A stretch of DNA of 46,003 nt from Endotrypanum monterogeii (GCA_000333855.2 CM007323.1:151205-197207), one strand, 5' to 3'; shown: positions 1-10,822, counted from the stretch's first letter. Translations and numbers: made by a program. Notes: generated from the letters alone by a model not told the origin.

Positions 1-172
1 TATATATATATATATATATATATATAACGAAGAGGGGGACCCATTACCGCTCCCTCCTCTGGAGATCAGACAGATAACCCCCCCCCCCATCGGGTGTGGG
101 TTTGAGAAGGGGGGCAGAAAGGAGAAGGAAAACAAGTCGACTGTCCTCTATATCTAAATATATATATTAGCA
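1..172 (+). promoter_or_regulatory. 5' flank of phosphatase gene, (TA)13 and splice-acceptor candidates
   Basis: The window opens with a (TA)13 tract at 1-26. A pyrimidine-rich stretch at about 46-60 is followed by AG at 63-64, a plausible spliced-leader acceptor. A second AG at 169-170 lies directly before the ATG at 173 but has only a short pyrimidine stretch (about 142-149) upstream. 173 is the first ATG after either AG. The acceptor assignment is inferred from layout. Confidence 0.4.
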
Positions 173-3100
173 ATGGAGCATCACACGGCAGCCTCCATGT
201 ACATCCCCTCATCGACGGTGTTGGCTCAACTGAATCGTCAGACAGGAGCACCGGGACGCCCGCAGGGTGGCACTCGTGCACCCCCGACAGGGTCAAAGGT
301 CTTTGGCCGATCAAAAAGCGGAGGCACACATCCCCGTGCATGCACGGATGCAACAAAATCATCCGGCGCGGCTGAAGCCACCAAGGCCGTCAAGTCTCTC
401 TGCCCTGTCCCCCATGGGACCCCCTCAGGTCACCAGCTCCACCTGGGCGCATCGACGCCGTCGGAGAGCACCGTCAGCGCGGCTGCGTTAGCGCACTGCA
501 CCGTCTCCGATGCAGCCACACCACCGGAAGTGTTCATGCCCTGCGCAGCACCTCCACTCTTGTTTCCCCAAACCTCCGGTTGCGGTAGCAGCGGGGCAGT
601 GCAGCACAGACTGGCGTCAACCCGCCCAACGTCCGTGTGGCTTCTGCCTCAGGCAGACGCCGAATACATTTTGTCCTCCCTAACATGGAACGTAGACCTT
701 TTGCTGCTACTGCTGTCACACGCGTCGTGTCCGCTGCACCTGCCGGAGGCCGAACCTCTCGCGGAGGCACCAGTCAGCACAGTTACATCGCTTCCGACAG
801 CGCGATCACCGACGGTTGTCACTGCGTCATCAACTACACTTTTTAGCAGCCCTACGGAGGAAGGGGAAGCCACGGCAGATACACCTCGAAAAAAATCGGC
901 GGTCCCTACTACTGCGATGGACAGTAAGCCGAATGCGCTGGCGGAGATGTGTGCGCCATCATCGAGCCCGGCATCGATGGTCTATGCAGATGCTGCGAAT
1001 GTGGAGAAGGAAGCGTGCAGCTCCTTTATGGCCGTGAAGGATGCTGCATCCAACCCACGCTCTCCGTCTCTGTCATCGGTACTCACGACTAACGTCGGGG
1101 AGGACGAGGCGCCGCCAGCCGCCGCCGCCACCCTTCGACTCACCTGGTCAGAGTATTTATTCGGCGCCGCTCGCAGCCGCGTCAGTGCCGCGGAGGGGGC
1201 CCCGGCCAAGGCATCTACGCGCATCCTGAGGAGCACGCTTCCACACAGTCGTAGCGACGGGGAGCTGATGACTTGCACAAACCCGCCTCCTGGTAAGAGA
1301 CTACCATCAGTAACCAACACCATATCCTCCACATCCTTGTCCATCTTCCACGCACAGTACCTGCCATCACTAGAAGAGTTTGAACGCCAATTGGAGGCGC
1401 ACAAGCACCGACAGCAGCAGCAGCAGCAGCACCCACCGACCCTGTCCGTCACCCGGCTTGAGCAGCACCTGCAGCAACAGCAGCAGCAACATCACCGCCA
1501 CCGTCGTGCCGCGACGAACAAAACATTTTTCTATTCACCGACGCCGTCTGTCATATCCCTTGCCACTACATGCGCTAACATGACGGTCAACACGAAGGCA
1601 CGGGAAGAGGGGGATGCGAAGGACGGCGACGACGGAGAAGAGATGGACAACGAGGAGGAGGAGAAGCAGCAGCAGCGTGGCAGACGCACTACCGCGGCGA
1701 CCTCTGAACCATCACTATGCCCCTCGAACGCATCGCGTCTGTCGCTCTCACATGCGCAGCCATCGTCCATCATAATGTCGCGCGCCGTCGATCAACCGCC
1801 TGCACTGATCCTTTCCACATCCGCTGCGAAGCTGTCACCGCAGCTGCAGCACTCCAGCGATGGCGACCTCGGCTACCCCATCTGTGGGACATCCCCACGT
1901 GCCACCACGGCCGATGGCGGAAGAGCGGAAGAAGAGGAAGGGACTACAAGTCGTCTAAGCTCCAGCGACCGTTGCAGTGTCGGGGCAGCAGGCTCCCCCC
2001 TGGCCTCGCCGACGGTAAGCATCCACTCCATGTCTCAGAGCTGTGCGTGGTCGAGAACCGTAAGCGGACGCGGGACCCCCCAGGCCACCCTCTCTACCCG
2101 CTTGAGCTGCAGTGCGCTGCCTCCCTACGCCAGCCTCATCCACAGCAGTTGCACCCCCGTAAGCAACGCATCACCCTACTCGACTGCCAAAGGTGGCAGG
2201 AATGCGCGCCGCAGACGAAAAACCAAGTGCACACGCCGACCTCGCGCGATGCGAGTGTACGTGCCCAGTATCACCGAGGGACCAAAGGCTGCGAGCCTCT
2301 ACGCCGCACCAACAGCGGAGGCACATGAGTTGTTGTTGCTACTACAACGCAAAAAGACAACGGCAGCGGCAGTGGGGCTCTGCGCATCGACCACGACGTC
2401 CTCAGTCATGCAGCCCAGCAGTCAGAGCAGCACGGCCTCTGCCGGTGTCTGGGTGCCAGGGCAACCACCACTAGAGCTGCAGCCACTGCATCCCCGCTCC
2501 GCCCTCACTGCGGAGACAAAGCTCCCTAGGCCGCCTCCTCCGCAACGGGCTTCCCGGAGTGGGGCGGGTAGCGCCATCGTTTACGCTGCCACTGCCTCTT
2601 CCGACTCAGCCTCGCACGAACAGTGCCCAGACCGGCCCCCGTCTCTACTGTCCCCACCCCTTTCTGCGTCGCGCTGCCTGCATCCTCACCCCTGCCAACG
2701 GATGCCAACAGTTGCCCAGACGGAGGTGCACTTGTCGAGCGACTGGGCGGCATCGTCCATGCGAAGCCATGCGACCCCAAACGACTCACTGAGCTCCTCG
2801 TGGTCAGGCATCATGACATCGCTCCTGCCAGCAGCAACGGCCATGCCGACGCATGCATGGGTCTCTACTTCCCCGGTTTGCCGTGGCGAGAGCGGTGCGG
2901 GGGCCAGCGAGAACTCGACTCGCGTCAGTCAAGGAAGGGATGCGCCAGTGGGCGCTGGGACGGCACACGCGTCCGGGAAAACTGACTGTGGGCAGTCGGG
3001 TGCACTGGCATGCACCACCGCGCCAACGGCACCCGTGGAGCTTCCACAGTGGGTGCGAGAGCGGCCCCTGTCCGCCCTCTACTACCAGCCATGGGGTCTG

Positions 3101-6100
3101 GAGCTGTTGGCGCGCTATGAGGCGGCATGCCACGAGCAACAACAACTGATGAGAGGGGGCACGACGCGTCGTGAAGACCCAGCTACAAACAGGCGAGCCT
3201 CCGCGGCAAGCAGTGCCGTATCAGGGACTGCTGTGGTGAGAGACAGGAACACACCGCCAATCGCTGACAAATCAAAGGTGGCCAACAACTTCACGTCGCA
3301 CGGTAGCACATCGCTGTCCGCCTCATCAACGGCATCGCAGCGTACGCCTGTGTCCCTCTGCTCGTTTCTCGGAGCGAGCGATGGCGGCAGCAACAAGGGC
3401 ACCGCCGTCGTCGCAGCAGCATCAGCCGCACCAGGAAAACCTCTACAATCGTCGGATCGCCCACTCGGTGTCTCCTGGGCAGAAGCACTTCGTCAACAAC
3501 AGCCCATCACAGGCATACCGGGCCGCAGCGACGCACTCGGCTCCACCGAGGCAACAACAGCGGTGAGGTCGAATAAAATAACGGCGACGACAACCATGAA
3601 CAACAGCACGACGATACGTTCGGCAACGGCGCCGCGGCAGTTGCCGGCCACGGCATGGGCTGAGTGGCCAGCCGAGCTCGTGGCCGCGGAGGAGATGGAT
3701 GCGTGGGAGGAGAATTATTACTTTGATGGGCCGACAATGTCCCCGCTCGAGCCACTCAAGCAGCCGCACAAGCCCACGCCAAGTCGCCCTGCGGCCACAC
3801 CGCTCATGAGCGGTGTGGCCGAGTCGGCGGTGGTGGCCCCCTCAGCATCGTCCCTTAACAAACAGCGGCGCCCGTCGCGTCGTCGCTCTCGGGCGACGTA
3901 CTCAGGCGACTCCTTCCGCAGCAGCGCCGCGCGCCGCGCTGGCGCCACCTCTGCGGCGGCAGAGGTCCTCCATAAACGCAGAGACAACAATACTGCCGTA
4001 ACTGCAGCAGCGCCGACCTGCGTGGGACCAATATCTGACAAGGTCACAGCGCCCCTCGAGGCCTCGTACCCGCCCATCACCAAGAGCCCCCCACGGACGT
4101 GTGTCCCCTTGAGGGGTGCTGTGACACCCCACGACGGCGACGAGCACACGCACAAACACGCCGCGGGGCTCGCCACACCAATATCATTCGTTCAGAGGAC
4201 AGGGAAGCGCGACGGCACCGTTGAAAACACTCAGCAGAAAATGGGAAGAATGCGCCACGCTGCGAGAGGTACGCCATCCAAGGCGGAGATGCGTGAGCCT
4301 CAGCTGGGGGACAACAGCCACGACCACGCTGGAACGCCTGAGGCGACTGCTCCGGGCTCAGGGATGCCTTGGCCGACCCGTTTATCGGCAGACGGAGCTC
4401 AGCGCGCATCAGCCCATCCGACAAGATCTTCCGCGGATGTGGATGTATTTTTTTTTCTGCAGATGTTTATGCGTGCGGTGCTGATTGTTTTCATTGCGCA
4501 GGTTCGTCTGCAGCAGCGGCGAGGCGAGGAGCAAGCGTCCGCGTCTCACGACATGACCTGTCCCGTGGCCGCCTACCTGCTAGAGCAGCAGGCGCTGGCT
4601 CAACCAATCGGTGGCGGGCACCTCCACGGTTATCACAGCGACCCCGGTGACCGAGGAGCAACGACATCGCATGCGTCCGATGAGTCGAGCCTTTCGGTGC
4701 TGGAGCGGAGGGCCCTGTCATTTGTTCGCAACTACATGGAAGACTACCGTAGCATGATCACTGCATGTGTCATGCGCGACAGCCGCGAGGTTGCAAGGCG
4801 CTCTGCGCAATCCATCTTCCACCCCGCTCCCTCGGCCACCTCGTCATCCTCGATGGCAGCTGCCGCCATACCCGGTGCCAGTGACACACATGCAGACACA
4901 GCGACGGACCCTCTGTTTCGGCAAGATGTCTTCACCCGCCTACTGAATGCAAATCGAGTGAACACGGCATACAGGGAAGCGGTCAGAGCTGCTACCGGCG
5001 GCCTACCCGGCGCTTCACCAGCGACGTCGCTCGACGATGTGGAGTCGCTTCGCACGGCACAAGTATACATCAGCGGCAAGGACGCTGCCTGGCAGCCGTT
5101 GCTGATGGAACTTCTGCAGGTGAGTCGTGTGGTGCAATGCTACGGCGATGGGCCCGTAGTCTCGGCATCAGGGGCACCGAGTGCGAAGCCCTCGGCATCC
5201 GCCGCGTCACCCCAACGGCATCTGCTGTCTAGTCTAGAGAGGTTCTTGGCCCACCCGACACGGCCTCTGTTCCGCCCGGCCTGCCCTACGGCGCCTAACA
5301 CTGCGCAGGAGCCAGCAGCAGTCCGAGAACGCGCCACCGCTCCTTCTGCAGGCACTTCCACAGCCATGCCAGGTCATCCCGCCTCCAATGTCCACCCCAC
5401 CACGACCCCATCGCTCACCCCAGCGCAAGCGAAGGCAGCAGCCCTGATGATTGAAGAAAGCGATGCATTCCGGTCGTACCTCCTCTCCCGCTATATAAAA
5501 GATGACACGGCAGCAGCAGCAGCGGCGGCGGCGGCCGCCGTGACGCCAGCAACACCACTAACGCTGCGCCACAGCCATAGCGCACCAACGCTCTCCGTTA
5601 GGGAAGCCCAGCAGTGGCAAGAGTCATCGGTAACCACGGCAGCTGCAATCACGCCCACCTCCCTGGCGGATGCGGTGGACGACCACCAGCGCCACCCGCC
5701 CACGTCGTCGAGCGGAGCTTACACAGCGGGATCTGTGCTGCAGCCTTTGACGTGGTACCCGTATGCATACATGCCGGGCACCGCGAACCCCTATGCCGAG
5801 AGCACGAACCCTGCCTGCGCATCGAAGTCCCCAGCCCAGGCCTCCACCGCATCCGCCATGACTCTCTCTGTGGCAATGCTGCCGCTGAGTGGACGGCTGC
5901 TGTGGCGGTGGGTAGTACCTGCAGAAGACACAGACACCTATAATCTCTCGGTCTTCTTCCAGTCATCGCTCTTCTCCTTTATGCAAGGCGGTCCAGTGCC
6001 GATGCCGTCCGCAGCACCTGGCCAGGTAGCCGAGTGGCATTGGGCATCAGCAGCAGCAGACGGAGTTGGCGCGGCTGTCTACGTGCCAACTCCGTCGGTG

Positions 6101-6745
6101 AAGCTGATGGCGCCGCCCCCGCACCCGTCACTGACATGGCCGCGAGCACTTGCTGCTCGCATCGACGAGCAACTGCGAAGCGAAGCCTTCCGCAGCGACT
6201 GGGGTGAGGTGCCACCACCATGCATGTGTAACAGTGCGGTGACAGCCCTCTCCAAGGACCCGGCATCCCACGCATGCTTGTGGAGCGAAGCCCCGGAGGT
6301 TGTGCTTGTGCACTGCTCAGCTGGAATGCACCGCTCCTGTGGTATCCTGGTCGCTTTTCTTCTGTGGCTGCTGTATCAGTGCCGTGAAGTGTTACGTGCG
6401 GAGCAGGCACTTATATGTGAGCCGCCAGGTCTCAGGCGTGCACCGCTACACACACACAGCGGCGATGCCGGCGTCGCTGACGAGGCGGCAGTGAGGGCGC
6501 TACTAGTCGACAACACCGACGCACCAGAACACGAGGCGGCATCTGCTGAGGATGACACGTATCAGTCGAAGCAGCATCCGCCATGCGTTCCTGAAAAATC
6601 GGCCGACGCCGATGCGCCATGGTTAACCAGTCGCCTCCTGCAGCGTATTATCCGCCACGTTCAGCAGCGACGTAACATTGCGGTGCCCATCCGCACTGTA
6701 CAATTTCTCCTCCAGTCCTTCGCAAACGAGTTGCAGCTGAACTAA
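173..6745 (+). CDS. Giant protein with C-terminal dual-specificity phosphatase-like domain
   Basis: This is a 2190-aa protein. Its first ~1900 residues are low-complexity Ser/Thr/Ala/Pro-rich sequence with short Gln runs (around residues 413-440) and an Ala run near 1782. The C-terminus carries a dual-specificity phosphatase (DSP) pattern. A segment near residues 1903-1930 contains VPAEDTDTYNLS, resembling the DSP general-acid region. The P-loop HCSAGMHRS spans residues 2047-2055, with catalytic Cys2048 and Arg2054 (HCx5R). A final helix with QQRRNIAVP resembles the last DSP helix. Between these elements lie insertions of roughly 100 residues each, so the fold is interrupted. The nucleophile and Arg are intact, so activity is plausible; the substrate is unknown. 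Residues about 1424-1445 are hydrophobic and could be a membrane segment. An internal splice acceptor and ATG sit there (see findings). ATG 173 is the first in frame. Confidence 0.75.
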   Translation: MEHHTAASMYIPSSTVLAQLNRQTGAPGRPQGGTRAPPTGSKVFGRSKSGGTHPRACTDATKSSGAAEATKAVKSLCPVPHGTPSGHQLHLGASTPSESTVSAAALAHCTVSDAATPPEVFMPCAAPPLLFPQTSGCGSSGAVQHRLASTRPTSVWLLPQADAEYILSSLTWNVDLLLLLLSHASCPLHLPEAEPLAEAPVSTVTSLPTARSPTVVTASSTTLFSSPTEEGEATADTPRKKSAVPTTAMDSKPNALAEMCAPSSSPASMVYADAANVEKEACSSFMAVKDAASNPRSPSLSSVLTTNVGEDEAPPAAAATLRLTWSEYLFGAARSRVSAAEGAPAKASTRILRSTLPHSRSDGELMTCTNPPPGKRLPSVTNTISSTSLSIFHAQYLPSLEEFERQLEAHKHRQQQQQQHPPTLSVTRLEQHLQQQQQQHHRHRRAATNKTFFYSPTPSVISLATTCANMTVNTKAREEGDAKDGDDGEEMDNEEEEKQQQRGRRTTAATSEPSLCPSNASRLSLSHAQPSSIIMSRAVDQPPALILSTSAAKLSPQLQHSSDGDLGYPICGTSPRATTADGGRAEEEEGTTSRLSSSDRCSVGAAGSPLASPTVSIHSMSQSCAWSRTVSGRGTPQATLSTRLSCSALPPYASLIHSSCTPVSNASPYSTAKGGRNARRRRKTKCTRRPRAMRVYVPSITEGPKAASLYAAPTAEAHELLLLLQRKKTTAAAVGLCASTTTSSVMQPSSQSSTASAGVWVPGQPPLELQPLHPRSALTAETKLPRPPPPQRASRSGAGSAIVYAATASSDSASHEQCPDRPPSLLSPPLSASRCLHPHPCQRMPTVAQTEVHLSSDWAASSMRSHATPNDSLSSSWSGIMTSLLPAATAMPTHAWVSTSPVCRGESGAGASENSTRVSQGRDAPVGAGTAHASGKTDCGQSGALACTTAPTAPVELPQWVRERPLSALYYQPWGLELLARYEAACHEQQQLMRGGTTRREDPATNRRASAASSAVSGTAVVRDRNTPPIADKSKVANNFTSHGSTSLSASSTASQRTPVSLCSFLGASDGGSNKGTAVVAAASAAPGKPLQSSDRPLGVSWAEALRQQQPITGIPGRSDALGSTEATTAVRSNKITATTTMNNSTTIRSATAPRQLPATAWAEWPAELVAAEEMDAWEENYYFDGPTMSPLEPLKQPHKPTPSRPAATPLMSGVAESAVVAPSASSLNKQRRPSRRRSRATYSGDSFRSSAARRAGATSAAAEVLHKRRDNNTAVTAAAPTCVGPISDKVTAPLEASYPPITKSPPRTCVPLRGAVTPHDGDEHTHKHAAGLATPISFVQRTGKRDGTVENTQQKMGRMRHAARGTPSKAEMREPQLGDNSHDHAGTPEATAPGSGMPWPTRLSADGAQRASAHPTRSSADVDVFFFLQMFMRAVLIVFIAQVRLQQRRGEEQASASHDMTCPVAAYLLEQQALAQPIGGGHLHGYHSDPGDRGATTSHASDESSLSVLERRALSFVRNYMEDYRSMITACVMRDSREVARRSAQSIFHPAPSATSSSSMAAAAIPGASDTHADTATDPLFRQDVFTRLLNANRVNTAYREAVRAATGGLPGASPATSLDDVESLRTAQVYISGKDAAWQPLLMELLQVSRVVQCYGDGPVVSASGAPSAKPSASAASPQRHLLSSLERFLAHPTRPLFRPACPTAPNTAQEPAAVRERATAPSAGTSTAMPGHPASNVHPTTTPSLTPAQAKAAALMIEESDAFRSYLLSRYIKDDTAAAAAAAAAAVTPATPLTLRHSHSAPTLSVREAQQWQESSVTTAAAITPTSLADAVDDHQRHPPTSSSGAYTAGSVLQPLTWYPYAYMPGTANPYAESTNPACASKSPAQASTASAMTLSVAMLPLSGRLLWRWVVPAEDTDTYNLSVFFQSSLFSFMQGGPVPMPSAAPGQVAEWHWASAAADGVGAAVYVPTPSVKLMAPPPHPSLTWPRALAARIDEQLRSEAFRSDWGEVPPPCMCNSAVTALSKDPASHACLWSEAPEVVLVHCSAGMHRSCGILVAFLLWLLYQCREVLRAEQALICEPPGLRRAPLHTHSGDAGVADEAAVRALLVDNTDAPEHEAASAEDDTYQSKQHPPCVPEKSADADAPWLTSRLLQRIIRHVQQRRNIAVPIRTVQFLLQSFANELQLN
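3792..3821. repeat. Perfect 30-bp palindrome inside the phosphatase ORF
   Basis: The 15-base arm cggccacaccgctca is followed immediately by its exact reverse complement, with no spacer. It lies in the disordered part of the phosphatase-like protein. It can form a cruciform in DNA or, apart from a tight loop, a strong RNA hairpin. No function is known to me. Confidence 0.9.
4448..4465 (+). promoter_or_regulatory. Putative internal trans-splice acceptor with in-frame ATG
   Basis: Within the phosphatase ORF, nine T (4448-4456) followed by ctgcag put an AG at 4461-4462, directly before ATG 4463. That ATG is in the same frame and encodes Met1431. A spliced leader added here would give a ~760-aa product that starts with a hydrophobic stretch and keeps the whole phosphatase domain. 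The site matches acceptors upstream of other genes in this window. Its use is inferred. Confidence 0.45.
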
Positions 6746-6764
6746 CAACACTGCAGCACGAAGA

Positions 6765-6800
<36 letters not shown>

Positions 6801-7422
6801 TGCCTGGGTATGGGGAGAAGGAAAACGATCGGGTCTGTATATTCGAGAAACTGCTGATGTGCGCAATCCATTGCGCTTGTGGCGAGGGTCACCAGAAGAA
6901 GACTCTACGCACACATTGGTGATCCCCACCCTATTTACATACCCCACAAGGGTGGGGTAGGTACGTAGGGTGAGAAAGAGGGGGTGTCGAGCGGACGCAA
7001 CTCGTATGTCTCGCCTTCCCCCACCAACTCGTACCTACACATACATATATACAATTCAGTTCTGAAGAGTATTAAAAAAAAAAAGTTTAAGTCACATCAT
7101 TGCATGGAAAATAATGAATTAAAAAGAGAGGTAAACAGATGCGTACGTATATATATATATATATATATTGTGTGTGTGTGTGTGCACGAATGCCTTGAAG
7201 TCGCTGTGCATGCGCCTCCCTCCTCCGTGCCACTCCTGTGTGTACTTGAGTGACCTCTCAGCTGACACCAGCACAAACACACATACTTAACCTCCTTTCT
7301 ACGCGGAACCGGAAGTACTCCAGCGGGGAAATATCCTGCCTTCACACACACACACACACGCACACGCACACGCGCACGCACGCAGTCACAGTCGTAAGCA
7401 AAGGCCCGAAATAGTAGAACAT
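6746..7422 (+). other. Intergenic spacer with microsatellites, hairpin and splice acceptor
   Basis: No gene is seen here. The spacer holds (AT)n-(GT)n at 6765-6800, (TA)n-(TG)n at 7148-7184 and a CA-rich run at 7343-7380. A hairpin at 6940-6959 has 8-bp arms taccccac/gtggggta around a 4-base loop. A pyrimidine stretch near 7290-7300 followed by AGs at about 7313 and 7320 is the likely spliced-leader acceptor for the U2AF gene. Confidence 0.6.
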
Positions 7423-9962
7423 ATGGACGACGCGGACTTGACTAGTCGTCGCGACTCACGCGCCGACCGCTACGGCGGTGAAAGCGAGGCCAACGGCGCT
7501 GGGGGCCGCTACAACCGGGCACGCTACCGCCGTGGCGACGGCGACGACGACCTCACCGATCCCTTCCAGCGCCCGCCGCGTCAGCACGGCAATGACGATG
7601 GCTTCAGCATGCATGACCCGCAAGGTCGCCGGCAACGCCGTCCGCGTACCGAGGGCGGTGATGGTGGCTATGGTGCCCCGTGGCAGCAGCAGCAGTACCC
7701 GACCTGTTTGAACCCTGGTGGTATGGGGGGTATGGATTTTCCCTACCCCGACATGATGATGATGCAGATAAATGCGCAGCACGGCTTCCACGGGGCTGCT
7801 GGTGCAAATAACTTTGGCCTCCCCTTTATGGGCGGCGGTGCTCCTCCCGGGCCGATGTCCTTTGGCCCGGGCTCAAACGAGGGCCACAGCGGTGGTGGCA
7901 TGAGCTCCGACCAACTGCTTCAGTTCCTCCTGCAACAACAACAACAGCAGCAGCAGCAGCCCATATCATCCTCGACACCCTCACCCCCGCCACCGCGTGA
8001 GCGTGAGCGTGGGGACGGGCAGAGCAGCGAAAATGTGCCGGGAGCAGGAATGAACTCGGCCCCTGCGCCGACCCGAGTGCTGCCGTCGGTCGATGAGTTC
8101 GTGCCTGTGGTGCCGAAGAGTCTCATGAACCTTGTCCTTGGCGGCGGTGCACAGGCCAAAGGCGAGGGCGAGGCGGCTGGAGCGGGGTCAGCCGCCTCAA
8201 CGCATGGGCAGCCCGGCAGTGGACAAGGTGGGGCACTAGTTCTGCTTGAAGCCCCAAAAATAAGCCCCGACGCGGACCGCCGCGCGCGTGAGCAGCGCCG
8301 CGCCCACGTGTCGGGCTTCCCACAGGGCACCACACGGGAGGAGCTAGAGGATTTCTTCATGATCCTCCTACCGGAAGTTCGTCGGCTGCAGACGGAGCGC
8401 CAAATACGCGATCTCGCTGAGAAAGTGGGGCTGATCAAGGAGGAGGGGGAGGAGGCGGTGAGGCACATCCCGGCCACAGCAAACTTATCAAATATTGATG
8501 AGGTAAAAAGTATCAGTGTAAACCCTGGCAGGGTCAAGTCCTTCAGCTTTATCGAGCTTCGGCTGGCGGACATGATCGACGAGCTGGTCAGTCAAAGCGC
8601 GGCGGACCCGCACCGTTTTCTTTTCAACTCGTCGCTGGATGGCCAGACATACCCGCTGATGATCCGACGGCCTCGTGACGCGGATCCGTTGACTGGGGTA
8701 GACGAGTCCAAGGTGGTCCTCGTGGGCTTCCCGTCATCGATGTCGGAGGAGGCGATTCGGCCTGCCTTTGAGTCCTACGGAACGCTAGTGAAGTTTGAGC
8801 TTCGCAACGGCTACGCGTATGGAGAATTCGCGGAACTCCAGGACGCCACAGACTTCCGCGCCGATGTACATGGAGCTGTGCTGGGCAACAACATGGTCGT
8901 GGCGCTGCCGCTGTACGACTGGCTGAAGGCGTTGCTGGTGCGCGAAGGCATCGACGTCACCATCGACGATGAAGATCCCGTATCGGGCAAGTACGTCATG
9001 AAGCAGGTGCGTGAGCGACTGCCCGAGACTTCCTCGCTCGGTGGTGCGGGTGCGCAGGCTGGCGCGGGGCGGGGGGGGAGACTGGAGCTGGCGGTAGCTC
9101 GGCGCTCGTGGTGGTCCCTGATGATCCCGAGGTAGCGTCGCTGCAAATAATGCGCGAGCTGCTGGATATGTCCTTCACGCTGCCAGACATGCTCAGTCGC
9201 TTTTCTGCCCTTCATCCTCATCTGCGTCCCCTCTACGCCAACTCGCAGCTCACCGTCTTCGCCACACCGGTACTAGTTCTACTTAATCTGTTCGACGAGG
9301 AGGAGCTGGTCTACGACAATCAGTACTCCAAGTTGCTGGCAGATATCGAGGAGGAGGTGGAGAAGTACGGGCGCGTGAAGCGCCTCCTCGTGCCACGCCG
9401 AGAGGCTCGCCCGAAACTCCCTGAGGCGCCGAAGCCTGGCGTCGACTACGACGAGCACGACGAGGCAGCCAAAGCGGCAGCCATGGCCTCCTACGCCGAG
9501 GCCAAAAAAACGTTCAGTGAGGAGCTGGGGCGGTACATGACGAGGCAAACGCACCCCGTGTGGGGTGGGTACGGTCGGGTCTTCGTGGAGTACGAGACGG
9601 TGGACGAGGCGGCTGAGGCGCAGCAGCAAATCGCCGGAAAACTCTTCGGCGAGCGCACCGTCGTGACCTCTTTTCTTTTTCCTGACCTGCTGAGGGAAAC
9701 CGACGAGGCCGAGACGGCGGAGGCGGAGGCGGAGGCAGAGGCAGAGGCACCGGACGCGGACGACGACGGCGCCGGCAACAGTGTGGGGAACGACGACAAG
9801 GACGGTGACAAAGCAGCAGCAGCAGCAGCAGCAGCGAGAACAGAGGTACAAAATGAAGCATCGCTGTCTTCGCAGCCGCCAAACGGGATGGAGGCGGCTG
9901 GCGATGCCCCTGAGGATGTTCTAGCCAAACCACTTTCTGAGCATGCAGAAGATATCGATTGA
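7423..9962 (+). CDS. U2AF65: U2 snRNP auxiliary factor large subunit (U2AF65), frameshifted as assembled
   Basis: U2AF65 binds the polypyrimidine tract at 3' splice sites; in trypanosomatids that serves trans-splicing. The first reading frame (7423-9135) has an Arg/Asp-rich N-terminus, a Gly/Met/Gln-rich linker with a Q9 run, then RRM1-like sequence (RRAHVSGFPQGTTREELEDF; later the U2AF-like PLMIRRPRD) and RRM2-like sequence (VVLVGFPSSMSEEAIRPAF). The frame is lost after an 8-G run at 9071-9078 and ends at 9135. The continuation lies in another frame to 9962. It carries the C-terminal U2AF-homology motif: LLNLFDEEELV, an acidic helix, and GRVFVEY, which supplies the R-x-F motif, then an acidic Ala-rich tail. 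Together the parts give about 845 aa, near the size I recall for trypanosome U2AF65. One missing base in the G run would explain the break, so a sequence error is more likely than gene loss. Confidence 0.88.
9071..9078 (+). other. G8 homopolymer at the U2AF65 frameshift
   Basis: The upstream frame leaves U2AF-like sequence just after this run. The other frame is open through it and reads into SSALVVVPDD and the U2AF-homology domain. A single-base length error, a real indel or a -1 frameshift would all fit. The homopolymer makes an error most likely. Confidence 0.75.
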
Positions 9963-10822
9963 GAATCCTAGGAGCAGTCGCCTGCCTGCATACACACACA
10001 CACACATACGCGTACGTTAGCTCATCCGCGCGTTTCTCTCTTCCCCACCCCCCCCATCCCTCTCCTCGCACCGTACACACTAATGCGTGCTCTGCGAAAG
10101 GCAGAGCTTGCAAACACAAGAAAAAAAAAAATAGGAAACGTGGAACAACGATGATCGAAATAAAATGTCCATGTATGTGTGTGTGTATGTATCTGCACCA
10201 GTGTCAGGGGGGAGAGGAGCTCTCGAGAAACACCGACACCGTAACCCAAACGGGTGTCCGCCCAGGCCCCGGCCATGGCGTTGAAAGAATGATACGCAGC
10301 GGCGTCGTCATCATTGGTGGTGATGCTAATACTGTTATATTTTATTATATTTATATTTAAATATATAAAAAGAGCAAAAAAAAAATTTTCAGAGGGCCTC
10401 CTGCCTGGACATCCACGCGCACATGCTGTGTAGTGTGTCCAATTACGATGCGAAAGAATCGTATGAAGGAGGTCTGAGGAGGGAGGGGGGGAGGCGAGGG
10501 CGCACGAAAAGATGGCTGTGTTTGTGGTGAAGGCATCTGATCACACGCGATGGAACCCTCCCCCACCACCGATATCCCCTCTCCGTAGGGGGATATGCCG
10601 CAGTCCACCGAACAAAAACAGAAAACTTCCAAATTGGGGAGAAAAAAAAAAAGCGAAGATCAATCTCTTCCCGAATGTGTTCCTCAGTTACCCACCCATA
10701 CTCACATCTTATTGCCCTTACTCCCCATCTACACACACACACACACACACGCGAGCGAGCGAGCGAGCGTCCCCTCTTCAACCAGACAGGCAAACACACG
10801 CTGACATCATCACACACGCACA

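Noticed and set aside
4448..4515. A cis-intron 3' end in the phosphatase gene
   Set aside because: Cis-introns are extremely rare in trypanosomatids, no matching 5' site was noticed, and the ORF is open throughout.
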